The notes under the pieces: generated by a model
Databases searched by the model: none
What the model was told of the DNA's origin: nothing
What the model saw: only the letters and a program-made list of their open reading frames with translations
In this document: positions 1-11,842 of the stretch, piece after piece
Position numbering within the stretch: the first letter of the stretch is position 1
Layout of the letters: every line of letters starts with the position of its first letter
Made by a program: the position numbers and the translations under genes
Assembly (NCBI RefSeq): GCF_020497125.1
Contig: NC_059094.1
Span: forward strand, 4,691,733 to 4,755,732
Reading direction: 5' to 3'
DNA: 64,000 nt
Origin: Mauremys mutica
Lineage: Eukaryota; Chordata; Testudines; Geoemydidae

Positions 1-74
1 CCTTGTCCTAAGAGGTGCCTTGGTCCAGTTTTAACTCTGCCAGGAACCATTTTCACATTGTGTTTAGGACCCTG

Positions 75-855
75 TGTCACAGAGCCATGAGTCTGGTGCT
101 CTCGTGCAGCTCTGGAACAGACCCTGGGAGGAACACCTTCAATGTGTTAACCCCCTTAGGATCATACTCTCACTGGGGTAAGTTCCTTGGCTTTACCGCC
201 TCCTGGGACCAAGCCTTGGAGCCTTCAACACCCCTGCTGCACACCGTAAGTTCCCCTCAGTGAGTCCACCTGAATTGGGCACCTGGGAAGACTTACCCAT
301 CCAAAGGGAGCAATGCACCCCCCAACTCTTGACTCTGAGCCAGCAGTGTAAAAGCAGAAGGTTTACCAGACGTCTGGAACACAGCATAGAAAGTCCTTGG
401 TTATCACAGAAAACAAAATTACAGCCTGGTCCATCTGGGTCAGTTTGGAGCCCAGAGCTCTCTTACCACCCTTTTAGTCTCAGTCCAGAAGAGTGAGCCC
501 TGCTTCCAGCAGCCCACACGTAATGAGCCCCACAGGGGCCCCTCCTCTGCCCTTTGTTCTGGTTTCCAATACAAAAATGGTCACCATGCTCTTTGTTCTC
601 CAGCTGGTCAAAACTGGTTGGCTTTCTGCAGCGGGTGGGCTCCCCTAGTCGTTAGTTGCTAGGTACCAACTGGCTGGGCCATTGTCTGGGGCCAACGCCC
701 AGACAGCTACATGCCAGTCACATCTGGATTTCTAGGTCTCTGCAATGAGCAAACAGCCTTTTCTCCCCACCTAGTTAACCACACAGCACATAGGAGAAAC
801 TGAGGCACACACAGTAGTCATACAAAGTATTATGAAAAATTCCTGTTTTGTCACA
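75..855 (-). mobile_element. Solo or partial retroviral-type LTR (chelonian ERV-like)
   Basis: Read on the minus strand, the segment opens with TGTGACAAAACAGG and closes with GGCTCTGTGACA, giving TG...CA boundaries over 781 bp. Inside it I recognise the layout of a long LTR family common in turtles: a CCTCAGTTTCTCC block near the 5' end, a weakened polyadenylation region (GGTAAACCTTCTGC, plus coordinates about 354-369) and a GAGTCAAGAGTTGGGG block. I see no matching short duplication on either side, and bases 1-74 are not recognised, so it may be a solo LTR or the end of a larger copy cut by the window. No gag, pol or env reading frame is present. Confidence 0.55.
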
Positions 856-929
856 CTTTCTCACCCAGAAAGCAGCTGTATCTACACTGTCACAGCCAAG
901 TGTGGAGGCCTCGTGTGGAGCTTTATGGG

Positions 930-2732
930 AGAATAACATGAGGGGGAAAGGAGTCCAAGAGACTTGGCTGTATTTTAAAGAATCCTTAGTAAGGTTGCAG
1001 GAACAAACCATCCCGATGTGTAGAAAGAATAGTAAATATGGCAGGCGACCAGCTTGGCTTAACAGTGAAATCCTTGCTGATCTTAAATGCAAAAAAGAAG
1101 CTCACAAGAAGTGGAAGCGTGGACAAATGACCAGGTAGGGGTATAAAAATATTGCTCAGGCATGCAGGAGTGAAATCAGGAAGGCCAAATCACACTTGGA
1201 GTTTCAGCTAGCAAGAGATGTTAAGAGTAACAAGCAGGGTTTCTTCAGGTATGTTAGCAACAAGAAGAAAGTCATGGAAAGTGTGGGCCCCTTACTGAAT
1301 GAGGGAGGTAACTTAGTGACAGAGGATGTGAAAAAAGCTAATGTACTCAATGCTTTTTTTGCCTCTGTCTTCATAAACAAGGTCAGCTCCCAGACTGCTG
1401 CACTGGGCAGCACAGCATGGGGAGGAGGCGACCAGCCCTCCGTGGAGAAAGAAGTGGTTCGGGACTATTTAGAAACTGGACGAGTGCAAGTCCATGGGGG
1501 CGGATGTGCTGCATCCGAGGGTGCTAAAGGAGTTGGCGGTTGTGATTGCAGAGCCATTGGCCATTATCTTTGAAAACTCATGGCGATCGGGGGAGGTCCC
1601 GGATGACTGGAAAAAGGCTACTGTAGTGCCCATTTTTAAAAAAAGGAAGAAGGAGGATCCGGGGAACTACAGGCCAGTCAGCCTCACCTCAGTCCTTGGA
1701 AAAATCATGGAGCAGGTCCTCAAGGAATCAATTCTAAAGCACTTAGAGGAGAGGAAAGTGATCAGGAACAGTCAGCATGGATTCACCAAGGGCAAGTCAT
1801 GCCTGACCTACCTAATTGCCTTCTATGATGAGATAACTGGGTCTGTGGATGAGGGGAAAGCAGTGGACGTGTTATTCCTTGACTTTAGCAAAGCTTTTCA
1901 TACGGTCTTCCACAGTATTCTTGCCAGCAAGTTAAAGAAGTATGGCCTGGATGAATGGACTAGAAGGTGGATAGAAAGCTGGCTAGATAGTCGAGCTCAA
2001 CAGGTAGTGATCAATGGCTCCATGTCTAGTTGGCAGCCAGTTTCAAGCGGAGTGCCCCAAGGGTCGGTCCTGGAGCCAGTTTTGTTCAATATCTTCATTA
2101 ATGATTTGGAGGATGGCGTGGACTGCAGATGACACTAAACTGGAAGGAGTGATAGATACGCTGGAGGGTAGGGATAGGATACAGAGGGGCCTAGACAAAT
2201 TAGAGGATTGGGCCAAAAGAAATATGATGAGGTTCAACAAGGACAAGTGCAGAGTCCTGCACTTAGGATGGAAGAATCCCATGCACTGCTACAGACTAGG
2301 GACCAAATGGCTAGGCAGCAGTTCTGCAGAAAAGGACCTAGGGGTTACAGTGGACAAGAAGCTGGATATGAATCAACAGTGTGCCCTTGTTGCCAAGAAG
2401 GCTAATGGCATTTTGGGCTGTTTAAGTAGGGACATTGCCAGCAGATCGAGGGACATGATCATCCCCCTCTATTCGACATTGGTGAGGCCTCATCTGGAGT
2501 AGTGTGTCCAGTTTTGGGCCCCACACTACAAGGAGGATGTGGAAAAATTGGAAAGAGTCCAGCGGAGGGCAACAAAAATGATTAGGGGGCTGGAGCACAT
2601 GACTTATGAGGAGAGGCTGAGGGAACTGGGATTGTTTAGTCTGCAGAAGAGAAGAATGAGGGGGGATTTGATAGCTGCTTTCAACTACCTGAAAGGGGGT
2701 TCCAAAGAGAATGGAGCTAGACTGTTCTCAGT
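930..2732 (+). pseudogene. CR1 LINE ORF2 (reverse transcriptase), decayed, 5' part of a split copy
   Basis: This is a 5'-truncated CR1 non-LTR retrotransposon whose ORF2 product would reverse-transcribe CR1 RNA at a nicked genomic target. It starts inside the linker between endonuclease and RT (WENNM...GKGV) and runs through typical CR1 blocks: [45 protein letters not shown], the motif A region [17 protein letters not shown] and [14 protein letters not shown]. Frameshifts and stops break it (near 1138, 1500, 2130 and 2502), and the YADD/FADD catalytic region is damaged by a deletion around 2128 (DCR directly followed by DDTKLEG). Residues after RLFSV are separated by a Penelope-like insertion; the 3' end resumes at 3193. 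It is dead as a coding gene. Confidence 0.85.
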
Positions 2733-3192
2733 AAATAGAACAGGCGAACTTGTGGCACCTTAGAGACTAACAAATTTATTTGAACATAAGCTTTCGTGGG
2801 CTACAGCCCACTTCTTCAGATGCATAGAATGGAACATATATTGAGGGTATATATATATACACATACAGAGAGCATGAAAAGGTGGGAGTTGTCTTACCAA
2901 CTCTGAGAGGCCAATTAAGTAAGAGAAAAAAACTTTTGAAGTGATAATTAAGATAGCCCAGTACAGACACTTTGATAAGAAGTGTGAGAATACTTACAAG
3001 GGGAGATAGATTCAATGTTTGTAATGGCTCAGCCATTCCCAGTCCCTATTTAAGCCTAAGTTGATTGTATCATGAAGTTGATGGATTTCCACTCCATACG
3101 GCTAAATGCAGTGCCTTGCATAATGACAGGTTTCAGAGTAGCAGCCGTGTTAGTCTGTATCCACAAAAAGAACAGGAGCACTTGTGGTAGCA
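2733..3192 (-). mobile_element. Penelope-like element fragment with two partial pLTR copies
   Basis: The insert splits the CR1 around it. In plus coordinates it reads pLTR (ACTTGTGGCACCTTAGAG, then a hammerhead-like block around 2790-2822), a short 3' UTR/ORF-end segment (minus strand, about 2870-3110), and then a second, tailed start (GGTTTCAGAGTAGCAGCCG at 3129, followed by another GAACAGGAGCACTTGTGG near 3171). Such tandem partial copies with a tail on only one side are known for Penelope-like elements. The hammerhead-like core on the minus strand is CTGAAGA, a stem GTGGGCT/AGCCCAC, then GAAA. No catalytic RT motif survives here. Confidence 0.8.
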
Positions 3193-3446
3193 CATGGCAG
3201 AAAAAGTTTCAGTAGGGGAGGTTTAGGTTGGATATTAAGAAAAACTTTTTCCCTAGAAGGGTGGTGAAGCACTGGAATGGGTTACCTAGGGAGGTGGTGG
3301 AATCTCCTTCCTTAGAGGTTTTTAAGGTCAGGCTTGACAAAGCCCTGGCTGGGATGATTTAGTTGGGTTTGGTCCTGCTTTGAGCAGGGGGTTGGACTAG
3401 ATACCTCCTGAGGTCCCTTCCAACCCTGAGATTCTATGATTCTATG
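3193..3446 (+). mobile_element. CR1 3' end (continuation of the 930-2732 copy)
   Basis: This is the C-terminal and 3' UTR part of the same CR1: GGAGGTTTAGGTTGGATAT, the block encoding [20 protein letters not shown] residues (partly broken), GCAGGGGGTTGGACTAGA, and the terminal repeats GATTCTATGATTCTATG ending about 3446. The 3' tail is the signature of turtle CR1 and is also the template-recognition end used by CR1-dependent SINEs. Confidence 0.85.
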
Positions 3447-4706
3447 CAAGTCAGCATTTGTTGTAGTGAGGGGATTCCTATTGTTACACAAGTACTTGTT
3501 CAGTTTATAGACAATTAACTGATCCTGAGCACAGTGCATCTCTTTAGCAATTCCTCACCCTGGCTGAGAGCTTGGAGACTTTCAGGATGGGATGGAGAAT
3601 GAAAGGATAGCAAACCACACCACGTTATCAAATTTCAGAGAGAGGCACCATTTCAAATCAATCTCATCCCTGAAAAAAGTACATCTCTCCACATGCCCTG
3701 GAACGACGCAGCACCCAGCAAAATGGAGATCATGAAGGAGCCCCTACAGACCACCAGGAGGGGCCTAGGCAGGATTCTCCAAGCAATGATGGCCGCCCTA
3801 TGGTGGTGGATAATGCTCATGTCTTCAGGCAGAGTCCTGAGACACACATGAAAATCCCCCTAGGATATACCTCAGGGCTGAATGACATACAGAGACCCAA
3901 CACTTCCCTACAACATAGAGCCCCCATGCACAGCAGGGAGAGGTTTTAATGGCTCTAAGAAACATAAGAACGCCCTACACAAAGGCATGCAGTGCTCTAT
4001 GTTAGGAACTATTCACTCTGGGAATGCTTTGTTAATTTCTTATGGCTCAGTGGATGCATTTAGTGGGGAATCTGCAAATTAAACCTTACTAACAAACCCA
4101 GATTATAAAGATAAGTAAAAAGTGGGGCCTTGTCATAAACTACACTGCCCCAAGCAGTCAGAACTCACCCAGACGTCTCTTCTGAAAGACAGCAGGAACT
4201 GTCAGTTTTATAAACTTAATTTGCAGATGCTCTGCACACTACCACAACCTGCCCTGCCAATGGTCTCTAAGGGAGGAAAGGAGTGATTAACTCGCATGCT
4301 GCTAACTCCAGACCTTGCCCTCAGCTCCTAAGAGACTGCCAGCTGTGCTGACTCACAAGGGGCTCCAGTCTACTGGGGTGGACGCCAACATCCTGCTGCT
4401 GGAAAAATGGGAATGTGCAGTATTCAGTGTTCAGATACAGTCACAATTGCACTCACAGGACTGGGCCTAGATTAACCATTTCACATGAATGTGAAAGAAA
4501 CAGTTCACCTAGAAGTAAGGAAACCCTATAGTGCCAGAGAACATGTACCCTCGTGCAAAGAGTCATTTCTACATACTACTGCTACGGGCAAAGCCCCTTA
4601 AATGCAGTTTGCATCAGTTTTCTAGCATATGGGGTGAGTTTTGGTCCTCAGCAATTCAACGACCTCAAGGAGAGGAACAAGAGGGAGCTGAGAAGCACCT
4701 TCTTAC
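3447..4706. other. Unannotated stretch, possible intron
   Basis: I see no repeat family, RNA gene or convincing coding region here. If the minus-strand exons at 4707-4775 and 9139-9222 are real, this is intron or downstream exon territory of the same gene. Confidence 0.4.
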
Positions 4707-4775
4707 CTTGGTACTGGGAAGGAGACTCTGATGGGCGGCCATACTTGTGCTTTCTACCATCTTTCCAGTCTATGG
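4707..4775 (-). CDS. Candidate internal exon of an unidentified host gene
   Basis: On the minus strand a strong acceptor (pyrimidine-rich GTTTCTTGTCTTAG) is followed by 69 bp and then a strong donor, CAAG|GTAAGA. Only one of the three frames is open: two leading bases, then IDWKDGRKHKYGRPSESPSQ plus two further residues, and one trailing base. The peptide is basic and hydrophilic; I do not recognise the family. Its entry phase does not match the exit phase of the exon at 9139-9222, so at least one further exon must lie between them if both belong to one transcript. The splice signals are better than chance, but there is no conservation or transcript evidence. Confidence 0.5.
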
Positions 4776-6225
4776 CTAAGACAAGAAACAAAGCATTCAT
4801 GTGAGTGAGGAAGCCCGCCTGATTCAGCTCTACCCTTCAGCAGGAGGTGGTCACGCAGCTACACACTGGACACTGACTTGGTTTCCTCTGACTCACAGGC
4901 ACTTTGTATCTCCCAGGGAAGAACTGACCCCAGGACAAGAGGGAAGCTCCCACTGTTTGACTCGCTCTCCCCCCATCAACATCCACTGCAGAATCTACCA
5001 AGCCCCCATCTCAGTTTACATCTGCCTCATCCCACTGAGCTCAAGAGAAGGAAAACTGGGCCTCAGGTGTCTACTGGGTCTCAGTCTCTACCAGCTCTCA
5101 CCTGCTAATATTCATTGTTAATGATGAGCCAAGAGGCAAAGAACAAATCCTTTCACCTTCTAGTTTTTAACATTTTAAACGAGGCTAAAGGCTGGTAGGC
5201 TTCAGGGACAGACTCTGAGAGGGGGGAAATGAAAGTGAAAGGGAGCTGCCTCCCCCTGTGCTGTTTTATGGGATGGGGAAGCCTGGATTAGATCCCCATT
5301 TCCAAATAAAGGTCAGTGCAGCTATTCCCTTCCCCACCATCCACCTAGACTCTCTTCTGGTGATCCAGGGGCTTGGACATCAATGGGTTTCCGCCAAAGT
5401 CCTGAAGGATCACACGCAAAATATCAGGAGTCTGAGCTCCAATATGGGGTGCTCACTGCCCAGGTCACTAGGGCCTGAGTCGCAGAGTATTGCTCAACTC
5501 CTGCAGAAAGAGCCAAATTCAGCTAGATAGCATCCCATTGGCTGCTCAAGAAATGGTGCTGATGGCTCCACAGGCTGTCACTTCAAGTCCTCTGCTCACA
5601 AGGATGGTGGCCACAGACTGAGAAGTGGCATAAAAATGGAGGGATTCTCCAGACCCTTCCCAAAGTGTGATAAGCAACAAAACAGGCGACTCCACACATG
5701 GAAGCCCAACAGACCATGCATTAATAGGCTATTAGTCCCTGTTTGGGGGAGCTGCTTAACAAACGAGGCTGCATCATGCACTAGTAGCTGACTAATGCAC
5801 ACCCCAGCATGCCTTATTGCTATTACAGGCTAACTCATTTATTTTACATTGCATTTTTAAAGCTATTTTAAGCTATTTTAATGCTGTTTTATGAAGTAAT
5901 TTTGTGGCGCTCTATGAAATATACTCTTCCACCACGAACAGGAGTTTTCAGTGAAAGGGTGTGAGAAAAATATGCAGGGAAATGGATTTAAAAGCTCTCA
6001 ACAAGAAGCTGAAAGAGCCGCATACTGCTGCCGAAAGGGCAGTTGGACCACCTGGGGCGAGGCCCGGTTAAAACAGCATCTTCTCCTTCTCCACAGCTTC
6101 CAAAGCGCCTCCCTTTGCTGTCACACACAGTCAGTGTCATTGTGAGGACACCTCACATGTGACTCACTGGACTTGGTGCATAACTGTGACCATCAAAAAC
6201 GAGCCAATCAGAATGTGCCTTTGGG
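4776..6225. other. Unannotated stretch, probable intron
   Basis: No recognisable transposon, RNA gene or coding block. Several short ORFs are present but none has codon patterns, motifs or splice context that I can support. Confidence 0.4.
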
Positions 6226-7334
6226 CAGTGGTGAGCTAGAGCCGGTCCGCGGGAACCGGTTGTTACATTTAGAAGCCCTTTTCGAACCAGTTGTCCTGTG
6301 CGGGCTTCTAAATTTAACAACCGGTAAATTGAAGTGACCCAGGAGTGTAGCTGGGGGGGGGGGGAGCAGCCGCTCCCCCTGAGCACATTATCCAAAAGTG
6401 GCGCCTTAGGCGCCAACCCCATGGGTGCTCCAGCTCCCCACCCCGCCCCCAGCTCACCTCCACTCCGCCTCCCCCCCGAATGCTCCACCCTGCTTCTCCC
6501 CCTCCTCCCCGCTTCCCGCAAATCAGCTGTTTGCGTGGGAAGCCTGGGAGGGCGGAGAAGCGGTGAGGCAGCTTTGCGCTCAGGCCCAGGGAGGCGGAGA
6601 TGGAGCGGAGGTGAGCTGGGACGGGGGGCCCACCTGCACCACAGCAGGTAACCCGGGGGGAGGGCAGAGTGCAGGGGAACGGCTCCCCGCCCCAACTCAC
6701 CTCCACTCCGCCTCCGCCTCCCTGGGCCTGAGCACGAAGCCGCCACTTGCTTCTTAGCCCTCCCAGGCGTCCTGCGCAAAGAGCTGATTCGCGGGAAGCG
6801 GGGGGGCGGAAGCTCCGTGGCAGCGGTGTGGCCTGGCTCCAGACGAGCGGCGTGGCTGAAGCACCGCCAGCCACCTCCAGGCAGCGCGGTAAGGGAGCCG
6901 GGGGGTGTTGAATAGAGGGCAGGGGAGTTTGGGGGGTGGTCGGGGATGGGGTGGTCAGAGGGCGGGGAACAGGGGGGTTGAATGGGGACAAGGGTCCTGG
7001 GGGAGCAATCAGGAAGGAGGCGGGGTTGGATGGGGCAGTGGGAGGCAGTCAGGGGAAGGGGTTGCAGGGGCGGTCAGGGGACAGAGAGAAGAGGTGGTTG
7101 GATGGGGCAGAGGTCCCAGGGGGCTGTCAGGAATGAGAGGAGGGGTTGGATGGGGCAGCAGGGGGCAGTCAGGGGACAGGGAAGGGGGGTGGATGGGGCA
7201 GGGGTCCCAGGGGGGTGCATCACGGAATGCGGGGGGTTGGATGGGGCAGGAGTCCTGGGGGGCGGGGGCAGGCCATGAGCCCCTTGTGGGGTGAGGAGGG
7301 AACCGTTTGTTAAGATTTTGGCAGCCCATCACTG
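6226..7334. mobile_element. Long non-autonomous hAT element, GC-rich, with 8-bp TSD
   Basis: Terminal inverted repeats begin CAGTGGTGAGCT on the left and end CAGCCCATCACTG on the right, flanked by identical 8-bp copies CCTTTGGG (6218-6225 and 7335-7342), which is the hAT signature. The interior has no transposase; it holds GC-rich segments and, at about 6940-7260, a minisatellite of imperfect units containing GGTTGGATGGGGCAG and GTCAGGGGAC. The long frames in it (up to 225 aa) are low-complexity artefacts. A second copy with its own TSD lies at 55352-56513 and a truncated one begins at 49002. Confidence 0.8.
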
Positions 7335-9138
7335 CCTTTGGGCAATCAGTGTTCCCAGGCAGACTAACAACTGATAGTTCACAGGGAAGGAGATGCTCTA
7401 CCACCTCTTGAGAAAAGCAAGGATGGAGCAGACAAAGCTCAGAAGACAGCGATGGAGAATACCTATGGGGGCACTTAGTGCCCCCTCCCCCATACCATAC
7501 TTCTGTTCAGACGCTCACTACTTCGGGCATTCTGGGTTACTCTGAGTTCTCTGCAGGATAAGTCCCATTTCTGCAGTTAATTTTTTTTAATGCAAAATCT
7601 TTCCTAAGCAGCACGCAAAACCAACAAAAGGGGAAAGAAACTCCAGGAACACCGGGGCTCCGATGTGCAAATACTTTAGCTAAAAAAGTTCAGTGAGTTA
7701 TAGAAAACCAGGTAAATAGGACAGGAACCTGTTTGTATCCAGCACATGCACTGATTCTGGAACATACGGCACTGCATTCACAACACAGAGGTCACAACGG
7801 CAACACTGCCTAGCCTCCTGCTCCACGCGGCGAAAAGATGACAAGCTGTGTGAGAGGCCACACTGCTGACTAATCAACCTGCCTCTTTTATTTCCAGGCC
7901 CTCCAGCTGCCTCCCAGCATGCGCTCCCTGTTTTCCTTCATTTACTTTCACTTCATTAAAGGACAAGTGGTGCTAGAAAGAGGATAATGCTCCTGTAGGA
8001 TAAACCTCTGGAGAAGCAAAGGAGACATAAAAAAAATAAAGGAAAGGGGGAAGAAATCAAGCATGGAAATCTCCTGCAATAAACATGTGCATGCGGCAGA
8101 TGTGAACAAAACTGCAGCGGCTGCTTCTCTTTTTACCATTCTCCCCTCCCCCATCCTCTGTAGAAAGCGTGATGAGATCACTCCAGTGAAATGCACGTGT
8201 ATGGAACAACACTAAAGGAAATCAATATTTCTTTAAAGAACAAAAGCCCCAAACTGCTAAGATGCAAACAGACTGCTTGGGTTTATCCTTCCATTCAGGC
8301 AAACAGCACATAGGTAGCTTGCTTGTAACTGCACAGTGCTCCCTGTGCTCGCAGTTGCAAAAGCCTTGTAATGGGATGAAAGATTCAGGCAACTAGAGTT
8401 AAGTTCCTGTGATATATTTGATCTCCACAAGGTAGGCTGGTCTTCAGTTTCATGCCTCATTAGAAGGGGGAGGCTTCTAACAGCAAGCACCAGCTTAGAT
8501 CGTGCTGGGAGCACTAGCAGATGGTGCATGGACCAGGCTTCACAGTGGAATATCACTGCTTGACAGGATGCCCCAGATGTTGCAGGGGCGCTATGAGGAT
8601 AGCAAAAGCTCCCTTCAAATGGCCTTGCCACCCAAGCCAGACTAAGTGCTTCCTTAAAAAGGTCTGTGACTGTTATTCTTGTGCAGAAGATGGTGAAGGG
8701 ACTCTGCAGCAATGGGAACTGAAGTTTTACCTATGAAGCAGGTACAGTCCAGCCAGCTGCAGTGTGAGCTCCCCCATGCTATTCCCCCAATGATCTCTGC
8801 CCTGACCTGGCGGCACCCCGCAGCATCACTGGGACGGAGAAGTCTCCATAGCAGTTCAGCTCTGTCTCTCTCGTGAGCAGACTGCACTGGCACGGGGATA
8901 ACTAAATGACAACAGAGATTTTTCTTTAACTTCTACCCATGTGGACTACTGTCCAAGCGGTCCAAGTGAGACCTACTCCACTCCCTTCTCTTCAGGCTTT
9001 GCTCCAGACTGCTACCCAGGTCCCAGAGCTTCCTCTCCATCTTCATACCAACTCTCTAATGATCTGCAATTGAGTCATTAGTTTATACCCAACTAACTAA
9101 CCAAAGGGCCTTCTCCTAGACCGAGCATTACCACTTAC
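7335..9138. other. Unannotated stretch, probable intron
   Basis: No repeat family or gene recognised. The ORFs of 82, 151 and 79 aa on the minus strand show no motif or family resemblance; I leave them uncalled. Confidence 0.4.
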
Positions 9139-9222
9139 CTTTCTGAGGGCCTGGCTTCCGCATTATACCGCTTGCTGCCGTCCTTAGGCTGAACTAGCTT
9201 GGCTTTAGCTACCTGAAGATGT
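9139..9222 (-). CDS. Candidate internal exon of an unidentified host gene
   Basis: On the minus strand a strong acceptor (ATTTCTTTTGTCCTAG) precedes 84 bp that end in GAAAG|GTAAGT, a near-consensus donor. Only one frame is open, with one leading and two trailing bases, and encodes HLQVAKAKLVQPKDGSKRYN followed by AEARPSE. The other two frames have stops within the first 18 bases. I cannot assign a family. It shares the strand with the CpG-island first exon at 33128 and with the exon at 4707, which suggests a single minus-strand gene spanning more than 28 kb, but phase shows the two internal exons are not adjacent. Confidence 0.5.
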
Positions 9223-9954
9223 CTAGGACAAAAGAAATAAACATGATAAAATTCCCAGCTCTGCATCATACAAGTGTCTGCAATATTAAATAAGTATGCA
9301 GTGGAGAAGAATAAGTATCCCTTCATCCCAAACTGCTTAGAAAATCTCTGTTTGCTAATGTGGACAATACTGTCAAACCTTCTGAAACCAGAACGGTCTT
9401 TCTCCAATAAGCAAGCAATTTTAAATTTATAGCAGCAGCAGCACAAATTAGTAAGAACACCATATGCCAATCTCTGTGCTCCCAGGTGGGGGGTTGTTCT
9501 TGCTCTCTAACAAAGAGAGAGAGAGAGACCCGACATTTATTAAAGAAACACATGGAAATGTAGTATTAACCTGGCGATGAGAGTAACACAATTTCCAGCA
9601 TGGGACTTGCAGTTTGAATTGCACATGGCAATTCTGTGCAATTAGTAAGAGGAATTGGACATGGAGGCAGGAAATATTTTCCTGGTACTGCTGCAATGCA
9701 AGTCCTAGCTGCTGATCTGTGTTTGCTTCCCAGTTTGAGGAGGGAAGGCTAGTAAGTCCATTTCCAACAAGTCAAAGGATTTGTATTTTTGTCATAAGAA
9801 AGTATTATTGATTATCAATGCCAGCTGGAGATTTACTCCAGACATATAGGTCAAAGGTCATGCTTCCCTTCTTAGGCCAGCTTCACTTGTACCAAGTGAT
9901 ATATAGCATACTGCCTAAACCCCGATTGAAAATTCCTAAAATAAGTGGCTAAGC
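9223..9954. other. Unannotated stretch, probable intron
   Basis: Contains a short (AG)n tract near 9516-9528 and nothing else that I recognise. Ends in the left TSD of the following hAT element. Confidence 0.4.
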
Positions 9955-10280
9955 CAGGGGTCTCAAACATGCGGCCCACCAAGCTCCCCGCGCCCCCCCC
10001 CAGAGTTATTTCCTGCAACCGCCAAGCTCCCCTCTCCCCTGCCGCCCCAGCGCACCACATCCCCGCTCCTCTGCCTACCTCCAGGCGCTTCCTGCCACCT
10101 AGCGCTTTCCAGGAGGGTGGGGGGAGGAGCCGGAGAAGAGGCGGGGCCTCATGAAAAGGGTGGAGTGGGGGCGGGGGGGGCTTTTGTACCTTTATATGAA
10201 AAGGTGTCAGTGAGGCAGCCCTCCGGCCAATGTACTGGCCCTCATGTGGCCCTTGGGGTGATTTGAGTTTGAGATCCCTG
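9955..10280. mobile_element. hAT MITE, 326 bp, with 8-bp TSD
   Basis: Ends CAGGGGTCTCAAAC and GTTTGAGATCCCTG are inverted repeats. They are flanked by GGCTAAGC at 9947-9954 and 10281-10288. The interior is C-rich and non-coding, with an ATGCGGCCC / ATGTGGCCC pair extending the inverted repeats. The perfect 8-bp duplication makes the hAT call firm. Confidence 0.85.
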
Positions 10281-11842
10281 GGCTAAGCCCTACACAAGTC
10301 CACAGTGACAGAGTTAGGAAAGATAGCAAAAGCATGTATTGACACTAAGCTAAATGAAAGATGCAAGTGTGTCAATACAAATCCCCACATTTAACAGTGT
10401 GGGCAATTCCAAAATTGGAATCTCTCTGCAAAAGGAAGTCACATCACAGGATGCAATGCTAGATTTCTGTTTAAAGAGACATTGTCAGGTCCAATTTAGC
10501 TACAAAATTTTGATTTTGTAGAACAGACTTTTATCAAACTTAGGACAAGTTTTTTATTCTAATGGATGATTTTTTTAAATAAAACTTTCCTCTCCGGTGT
10601 TTGCAACCTTAAACAATCTCCAAAATCAACATGAATACCAACAAAAAAAAAAGAAGACTAAACTGTTTTGGTAACCAATTGGAGAGAACAGCAAAAAGTA
10701 AACTTTACATTATCTGTATATAGTGAAATGAAACTATAAAGCTTCTTTTCATTTCAATAATTTAAGGTGAATTATGAGGAAGTTGATTTAAAATATAATT
10801 TTTAACCTGGGAGCATAACTTCAATGTCTCCTCCCTAAAATGTTCTTTCATAATTTCACTTTGTTAAAAGGTGCTGAGCTAAGAGCCTGCGACTGCATCC
10901 TCTAGAAGGATCCTGCATTTAAAGCACTGCACAGAGGGGCTCAGGAGAACTGGGTTCAGCTCCCTGCTCTATCACAGACTCTCCACGAGGGGTGAGTTTT
11001 CAAAAGCATAAAACCCTCTGAGTGCTAATGGGATGTGAGGTCTAAGTCACTTTGGTGGGTTTGAAAGTCCACCCTGAATCTCTAGGCACCTTAGTTCCTC
11101 ATATATGAAGTGGGGATGATGCTGCTCTCTCCACCAGGAAATTTGTGAGGGTAAATTCACTAATGTGTGTGAAGCATTCAGACACTACGGTGACAAGGAC
11201 CACACAGTTAAGTAGAGGGAACAAATGCAGCATGGGCACTATACACTACCCTTCCACCTGGGCTTCAACCCTGGCTGGAGCGATTGACTACCGCTAAGTC
11301 TCCACAGCCTGTCCCCCCTTCAGCTTCTCCACAGACATTGCCACCGAGGAACACAACAGGAAAATGTAAATATGTTACTAAAAAGTAGGGACGGCCTCTT
11401 CCTTAAAAAGGGTAGTAGGATGATATTCATAGTGAACACCTCGCTGCTAAGAGCCGGACTAAGACAACCAATTCATTTGCAATAGTAAAAGTAACATACT
11501 TAAGCTGTCCTGATGACAAGAACCCCCTACCAGGAGCATAGGTAGAAGAGTCAGACTTATCATGACAACAGCCAGGTAATTTGCCTACAGAGTGCCACTA
11601 GGAAGGCTCTCATACAGCATGTAAACAGCACGATAGAAAGTTGAGGCGGAGCCGGTCTCTATTGATGGTCCATATTATTACCAGGGATCTTAGTTTCCTG
11701 TGATAAAAAAACCCCCAAATTCTCCAATAATAAAACATAAAAATCTGCATTTTTCCATGATCAAAATGAAATGCTGAACTTTAGTTTCCCTAGCCACAAT
11801 ATATATATAGGGATCAGTTGAACATAATGTTTTACTGATATA
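10281..11842. other. Mostly single-copy DNA with a MIR-like SINE
   Basis: From about 10930 to 11215 there are MIR/CORE-SINE-like phrases on the plus strand (GAACTGGGTTCAGCTCCCTG, then CCTTAGTTCCTCATATATGA and GTGAAGCATTCAGACACTA), old and interrupted. The rest (10281-10929 and 11216-11842) shows nothing I can name. Confidence 0.45.

Noticed and set aside
6153..7404. ORFs up to 225 aa on both strands
   Set aside because: They lie in the GC-rich hAT element; no transposase or other motif.
7948..8196. Minus-strand exon with several good acceptor-like pyrimidine tracts
   Set aside because: No frame and donor combination stays open; none bridges the phases of the two called exons.
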